A stretch of 64,000 nucleotides of DNA from Lachnospiraceae bacterium MC2017 (lineage in GTDB: Bacteria > Bacillota > Clostridia > Lachnospirales > Lachnospiraceae). Positions within the stretch are counted from its first letter, which is position 1. Every line of letters begins with the position of its first letter. This document shows positions 59,602-64,000 of this stretch, piece by piece. The position numbers were made by a program, and so were the translations under genes. The DNA is taken from positions 1 to 64,000 of the forward strand of contig JNJK01000008.1 of the NCBI GenBank assembly GCA_000701625.1. Reading direction: 5' to 3'. Below the pieces are notes generated by a model. The model did not search any database. It saw only the letters and a program-made list of their open reading frames with translations, and was not told the origin of the DNA.

Positions 59602-61869
59602 CTATTTCACTTCATAAATAGCTGCACTTCCTCCGGTTAAGTCAGACATACCGAAGTATTCCATCCCCTCTCCTCCCCGGAAGTAAAGCCTTCCGAAAAC
59701 CGAATCAAAAAGGGGCGTAGTTACCACGGTTATAAACGGGGTTTCAGTATCTTTATTCACAAATACCGTCCAGCCTTTCCCGCCTTCTGAAGACGCGTTA
59801 ATGCTCACCGCTCCATCTCCTGAATACTCCGTGGACATTCCGTTTTCCATTATTATCATCCTGTCAATACTTACAGGCTCACCGCCCTTTCCCGGGGTTT
59901 CGGTATGAGCAGTATATATCTCGTTTTTTTCCTCAATTATCAGGTCTACGGGTTTATTATCCATTGCGAAACGCCATCCTGCTTTTCCGTTTTCGCTTTT
60001 GTATTCCGCATTATCGATGACCATTGCATAATCATCTTCCGAACTAGTGTCCTCGCCGTAAAATCCGAAGTTGGCAAACCACTGAGCGATACGAACCATA
60101 TCCGGGGTGATGATCAGAAGTACATCTTCATCAGTATCCGGAAACAGAAGCTCTGCTATGCCGGCAGCTTCACCGGAAGTTATCCCTTTATCTGACAGTC
60201 TTTTTTCCGCAGCTTCTCTGTCAAGAGAAAGTAGCTCCGTCATAAGCGCAAGCGTTTCCCTGCTTTCTCCAAAGGAAGCGATCATCTTTTCCGTTGCACT
60301 GTCTCCTGCGCCGGAGAGCATCCTTATGATATTCCGGGAGAGCTTTTCATCCCCTGAGGCAAAAGCTTTTCCGATCCAGTAGATACGCATCCCGTTTTGG
60401 GATCCGCCGTCAAATATGGTTCTCCTGCCGGTTTTCTCTTCATAAAAGTAACCGTAATCCCACCAGCTGGCGATCATGGTATCGCTATCCGTGCGTGAGC
60501 GTATGTTTTCCAGCGGTTCTGCGAAATATCGGTTTACGTGCGGCTGCGAATCCCCTACTGATCTGTATGCGCCGTAAAGCGTCGGAAAAATTGCGAGAAG
60601 GATCAGCATTCCCGCATATACCTGCCAGTCCATCATCTTCCGGTCTTTCATAAGAGCACATATCTTTCCGACGAGGACACCCGCGAGGATGGCTGTCGGA
60701 ACCGCAAAAAGCATGATAAATCTCCAGCTTCTGAAAGCGAGGATAGCTGTCAGAAAATACCAGACTACAAGAAGAACATGGTCAAAGCGCCTTTCGCCCT
60801 TAAATAGACCTCTTACCAGCATAACCCACATTACAAGCGCCATGATACATGCGACCGATCCTCCGACTGCATTTATCACACCTATATTGCTTCCTGAAAG
60901 TACCTTCATCTGGAAAAGTCCGGAAAGCCCGCCCGCGATCAGAGAAGGCTTCCTCATCTCAGATACAGACACATAAGCATCCGGGAAGAGTCCGGTGCTG
61001 CCTCCTGCAAACACCGCCATGAACTGACTCGCTAAATTGAGGAAAAAATCTCTGTCCAGAATAAGGATTCCTACAACTATCAATATCAGGCTAAGGCATG
61101 GTCCGGTTAGTTTTTCCCTAAGTTCCATCTTCTCTTCCTTCACTGAGAGAATGGAATAAATAACAAGAGAGATAGCGATTATGCCTAAAAACAGGGTATA
61201 AGCATTCCAGGATATGATAAGGATCAGAAAAGATATAAAGAACAATATTGAATATATGATCCTTTTCTTTTTTTCACGGGATTCCGCAAGAAGAATGGCA
61301 AAGCAGAAAAAAAACGCACAAGCCCATGAAAGCACGGTATCTGTATCGTAGAATCCCGGAACTGTATGGAGAAAGTATCCGTAATTCAATACCGATAGCA
61401 CCCCTGCTATTACCGCAGCTATCATTCCCTGCATCCGGTAGCCTATAATAAATACAGGCAGTGCCACAAGAACTGATAAAAAGGTTCCCTGCCAGTAAAC
61501 AGTCTTTTCAAGTGATATATCCTTTATGAAAGACAATATCTTTGTGGAAAAAACAGCTATATAAGCCATGAGTGGGCTGTAGTCTGCGGCACTCCTCCCC
61601 AAAGGAGCGTAGCTTAAGCTGTCCCAGGGTTCCCCGTCCTTAAGTGTCTCTCCCGCATGTCCGAAATTCTGTATATCCCGGGTCATCCTTAAATGGTAAT
61701 AGGAATCCATCTCGGTTAGGTAAGGCACGCCGGTCTCCTGATCGATATAATCATCACCAAGACGTGAAATGACAGTATTCCCGGCCATGATCCTTAAAAA
61801 TAGCCCAAGAAGGATGATAAGGAGCACGGCAACAACAGGGATCAGTTTTTTTACTCCCGCTTTATTCAT
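59602..61869 (-). CDS. STT3/AglB/PglB-type oligosaccharyltransferase
   Basis: A 755-residue membrane enzyme with the architecture of the catalytic subunit of N-linked protein glycosylation: a 5' membrane domain (11-13 segments, about 10-435) and an extracytoplasmic C-terminal domain. The first acidic metal/catalytic site reads EMDSYYHLR (53-61), the second FYDTDTV (173-179), a TIXE-like SVSEMRKP (301-308), the conserved Arg in WRFIML (382-387), and the WWDYG sequon-binding motif at 469-473. These combined are diagnostic of the GT66 family. The start overlaps the DUF2304 stop by eight bases. It should transfer a lipid-linked glycan to Asn in N-X-S/T of exported proteins, probably the sequon-rich adhesin encoded two genes downstream. 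Confidence 0.93.
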   Translation of the reverse strand: MNKAGVKKLIPVVAVLLIILLGLFLRIMAGNTVISRLGDDYIDQETGVPYLTEMDSYYHLRMTRDIQNFGHAGETLKDGEPWDSLSYAPLGRSAADYSPLMAYIAVFSTKILSFIKDISLEKTVYWQGTFLSVLVALPVFIIGYRMQGMIAAVIAGVLSVLNYGYFLHTVPGFYDTDTVLSWACAFFFCFAILLAESREKKKRIIYSILFFISFLILIISWNAYTLFLGIIAISLVIYSILSVKEEKMELREKLTGPCLSLILIVVGILILDRDFFLNLASQFMAVFAGGSTGLFPDAYVSVSEMRKPSLIAGGLSGLFQMKVLSGSNIGVINAVGGSVACIMALVMWVMLVRGLFKGERRFDHVLLVVWYFLTAILAFRSWRFIMLFAVPTAILAGVLVGKICALMKDRKMMDWQVYAGMLILLAIFPTLYGAYRSVGDSQPHVNRYFAEPLENIRSRTDSDTMIASWWDYGYFYEEKTGRRTIFDGGSQNGMRIYWIGKAFASGDEKLSRNIIRMLSGAGDSATEKMIASFGESRETLALMTELLSLDREAAEKRLSDKGITSGEAAGIAELLFPDTDEDVLLIITPDMVRIAQWFANFGFYGEDTSSEDDYAMVIDNAEYKSENGKAGWRFAMDNKPVDLIIEEKNEIYTAHTETPGKGGEPVSIDRMIIMENGMSTEYSGDGAVSINASSEGGKGWTVFVNKDTETPFITVVTTPLFDSVFGRLYFRGGEGMEYFGMSDLTGGSAAIYEVK

Positions 61870-62221
61870 CTTTTTCCCCCTTTTCTTTTTTCTCCATTGC
61901 GTCCCTAAGGGCTTCCTCCCCTACAAATCTCTTAAACCTGTCTTCCAGACTGGAAAAACGCAGTGATTGTATAAATGAATGCCCTAAAAGAAAAAAGATT
62001 ATTATCAGAAAAACCATATTAACCGGAGACTGTATCTTTATAAGCCCCGCAAGAGCAATTGGAAGTCCGGGAAAGATACTTATGACCACAAAAAGCGTAG
62101 AAAGAAGTATCCAGAATGTTGTGTCATAAAGCTGGACTTGAGATTTACGAATCCTCCTTACAACAAAAACAAAGCTAAATAACGATGAAATAAACAGCAA
62201 TAACCGTAAACTTATAGGCAT
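61862..62221 (-). CDS. DUF2304 membrane protein
   Basis: A 119-residue membrane protein with three hydrophobic segments (about 5-20, 34-57 and 64-85) and a basic/acidic C-terminal coil (EDRFKRFVGEEALRDAMEKKE). DUF2304 genes commonly pair with polyprenyl-phosphate GT2 genes. ATG 62221 is chosen because AAAGGA lies eight bases upstream; earlier starts overlap the GT2 stop. It overlaps the oligosaccharyltransferase start by eight bases, so the two are translationally coupled. Likely helps the GT2 or a lipid-linked sugar reach the membrane, by inference. Confidence 0.82.
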   Translation of the reverse strand: MPISLRLLLFISSLFSFVFVVRRIRKSQVQLYDTTFWILLSTLFVVISIFPGLPIALAGLIKIQSPVNMVFLIIIFFLLGHSFIQSLRFSSLEDRFKRFVGEEALRDAMEKKEKGEKDE

Positions 62222-62235
62222 GTCTTTCATCCTTT

Positions 62236-62922
62236 CTATTTTCTGATTTTCTGCAGCAAGAGAATTGAAGTGCACATCCTGAACATATAGCGTACAGATT
62301 CGGTAATATCCAGATAACTCTTTCCTCCCATCCTCTCATTCATGATCACACCGACTTCGGAAACGGTAATCCCACGGCTTATAAGAAAAGAGAGCGTATC
62401 GGGTTCCGGAGAGTAATGTGAAGAAGCTGTATATAGTTTCATAACTTTTTCATCATAGATTCTCATCCCGGAAGTTGGATCCTTTATCCTTCCTCCGCTT
62501 ACTATACGTATACAAAGGGATATAACAGCTCCTCCCAGACCTCTTGCTGAAAACTCCCTCTTTCCATCAACATATCTGGAACCAATGACAATATCATAAC
62601 TGCCGCCCACAGCCTTTTCATAAAGCCTGCATACCGCTTTGGCATCATGCTGCCCATCCGCGTCGAACTGCATGGCATATCCGTATCCATGCAAAAGCGC
62701 ATACTTCATACCTGTCCTTATCGCTTCGGATAGTCCCAGGTTTACCTGATGTCTTACGACGGGTACCTTCATCTCACGGCAGATCATTCCTGTCCTGTCA
62801 GCTGATCCATCATCCACAACGAGTATGGAAGCCCCTTCCGCAGATTCCCTTAAAGAGTGGATCACTTTTCCGATATTCTCTTCTTCATTATAAGCAGGTA
62901 TGATTATCAGCAGATTGTCCAT
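62236..62922 (-). CDS. GT2 polyprenyl-phosphate glycosyltransferase (DPM1-like)
   Basis: A 228-residue inverting GT-A glycosyltransferase. VIIPAYNEEENIGKVI, VVDDGSADRT, the metal-binding QFDADGQHD and GSRYVDG match dolichol-phosphate-mannose synthases and bacterial polyprenyl-phosphate sugar synthases. No C-terminal membrane anchor is present, fitting the separate DUF2304 partner. It would load a single sugar onto a polyprenyl phosphate for use on the outer face of the membrane. It begins three bases after the flippase gene ends. Confidence 0.9.
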   Translation of the reverse strand: MDNLLIIIPAYNEEENIGKVIHSLRESAEGASILVVDDGSADRTGMICREMKVPVVRHQVNLGLSEAIRTGMKYALLHGYGYAMQFDADGQHDAKAVCRLYEKAVGGSYDIVIGSRYVDGKREFSARGLGGAVISLCIRIVSGGRIKDPTSGMRIYDEKVMKLYTASSHYSPEPDTLSFLISRGITVSEVGVIMNERMGGKSYLDITESVRYMFRMCTSILLLQKIRK

Positions 62923-62925
62923 GGA

Positions 62926-64000
62926 TTACCTCAGACGCTTTTTTATCATCATGTCACAACGGAAATACCAGAAAGCATATACCAGAACACTGGCAACCGC
63001 TATGGGTTTCAGATCTTTCCATATGAGATATGCAGCAGTGTCCGACAGAACAGCCAGAATACAGGCGGACAGATTACATCTAAAATACTCTTTTTCCATA
63101 TCCAAAGCCTTCATAGTATTAGCACAAGCTAAACCCTGAAGGGTTCTGAAAAAAAGAGTTACCCACAATATCCCAAGAAAAGAAATACTTTCCATATATC
63201 CCGGCATAAAAATCTTTATCGCTACCGGGCATAGCATAAAAAATGCCGACATTATAGCAGACATGATAAGAGAAATACGTTTGAGACTTAAGTAACGCAT
63301 CTCCATGTCCTTTTCCTCCTGACGCTTCAGATAAGGAAATATCACGGCATTTGCAGCATTTATAACTGTAAATGCAGTAACAACGATATATACTGCAAAA
63401 GAATACTGGGAAAACTGTTTTGAATCAAAAAATGCACGGGCAAAAATACTGTCGGCTCCGAAGATAAGGAGAGAAAGCTGTTCTCCAAACAGCACAGGAC
63501 ACCCCCGGCGAATTATTTCAATGATATCTGCCTTTGCGATGTTCATTTTTTCTGCAGATCCAAAGACAATGGCAGAGTTAAAAACTATATAGGCTGTAAG
63601 CACCAATATATTCATCAGGGTAATGAACAAAAGGAATTCCAGCCATCCAACGCTGTTTCGAATGATCATCAGCGAAAATCCAATGATCAGTGCCACCCTA
63701 TAAATGATCTGCAATACCGAATCCAGCCGGAATCTTCCGGTAAATACGGTTATCGCCGCAAGATAACATCTAAGGTTTTCTATAAAAGCATTTACTATAA
63801 CGAAAAATAAAGGGGTGATACGGCCAGAGCACGCAGGTATACATATAAGGATCAGAACCGCAGTAAATAAAAGCTCCATAACGGCAAGAAACCTGAAATA
63901 TAACCTGAATCTCCCTGCCGGAAGCGCATTAAAGTCAAGCTCTCCGTATTTAAGCTGTATTCCCTGCACAAAGCCAATGTGCAGAAGCCCCGAAAATGCA
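62926..64000 (-). CDS. lipid-linked oligosaccharide flippase (Wzx-like), 5' end beyond window
   Basis: Partial. The frame stays open to base 64000 (358 codons) and reads AFSGLLHIGFVQG before an internal GTG, the pattern of Wzx/RfbX-type polysaccharide flippases (YGxLHFGFxDG), so the real start lies outside the window. About nine hydrophobic segments remain, with the MATE/Wzx layout. It would move undecaprenyl-linked glycans to the outer face, the step required before an STT3-type enzyme can act. It is the first gene of the group seen here. Confidence 0.85.
   Translation of the reverse strand, partial: AFSGLLHIGFVQGIQLKYGELDFNALPAGRFRLYFRFLAVMELLFTAVLILICIPACSGRITPLFFVIVNAFIENLRCYLAAITVFTGRFRLDSVLQIIYRVALIIGFSLMIIRNSVGWLEFLLFITLMNILVLTAYIVFNSAIVFGSAEKMNIAKADIIEIIRRGCPVLFGEQLSLLIFGADSIFARAFFDSKQFSQYSFAVYIVVTAFTVINAANAVIFPYLKRQEEKDMEMRYLSLKRISLIMSAIMSAFFMLCPVAIKIFMPGYMESISFLGILWVTLFFRTLQGLACANTMKALDMEKEYFRCNLSACILAVLSDTAAYLIWKDLKPIAVASVLVYAFWYFRCDMMIKKRLR

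Overview
The window is a bacterial chromosome segment that looks like a low-to-mid GC Firmicute of class Clostridia, most likely a Lachnospiraceae relative (Butyrivibrio/Roseburia type). The reasons are the gene orders priA-def-fmt-(zinc protease)-rsmB-rlmN-prpC-prkC-rsgA-rpe, asp23-nusB-xseA-xseB-ispA-dxs-tlyA-nadK-argR-recN and secG-rnr-smpB next to ssrA; a MurE with the DNPR signature of meso-diaminopimelate enzymes; and a clostridial-type thiolase. No CRISPR array, insertion sequence, prophage or tRNA gene was seen.

Layout. 1-400: no gene, but a strong rRNA-like promoter fires off the left edge. 404-4074 (minus): operon of a membrane protein, an OmpR-type response regulator, a sensor kinase and a lipoprotein. 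4100-5343: divergent promoters and a LysR-type regulator whose leader carries a terminator hairpin just before the start codon. 5358-5849: promoter, tmRNA and shared terminator. 5848-25373 (minus): smpB, rnr, secG, gpmI, a FAD oxidoreductase, rpe, rsgA, prkC, prpC, rlmN, rsmB, a zinc protease, fmt, def, priA, murE. 25599-28755: divergent thiolase and rqcH. 28831-30791: a small secreted protein coupled to glycogen synthase. 30895-40025: recN to asp23. 40133-49551: a transglutaminase lipoprotein, prfC, an orphan ORF, aspS, hisS, a metallo-hydrolase and rel. 49686-54272: divergent thyA and an ABC-F ATPase, then PHP and HAD hydrolases. 54307-54502: a 196-nt near-palindrome.

54533-64000 (minus) is the accessory part and the most unusual. 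In transcription order it holds a lipid-linked oligosaccharide flippase (cut by the window edge), a DPM1-like GT2, a DUF2304 protein, a 755-residue STT3/AglB/PglB-type oligosaccharyltransferase with the WWDYG motif, a GT4-like glycosyltransferase, and a 1267-residue secreted beta-helix/Ig-like protein containing about 54 N-X-S/T sequons. Together they suggest an N-linked protein glycosylation system with its own acceptor protein, which is unexpected in a Gram-positive bacterium. The acceptor resembles the adhesin-like proteins of rumen and gut methanogens, so transfer from archaea is possible.

The core genes serve translation and ribosome rescue (ssrA/smpB, rqcH, prfC, fmt, def, rlmN, rsmB, rsgA, tlyA, aspS, hisS), cell-wall and envelope signalling (murE, prkC/prpC), DNA repair (recN, xseAB, priA), isoprenoid supply (dxs, ispA), stringent response (rel) and carbon metabolism (gpmI, rpe, glgA, thiolase). 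Sporulation genes that usually flank the asp23-recN block (spoIIIA upstream, spoIVB-spo0A downstream) are absent here, suggesting a non-sporulating lineage.
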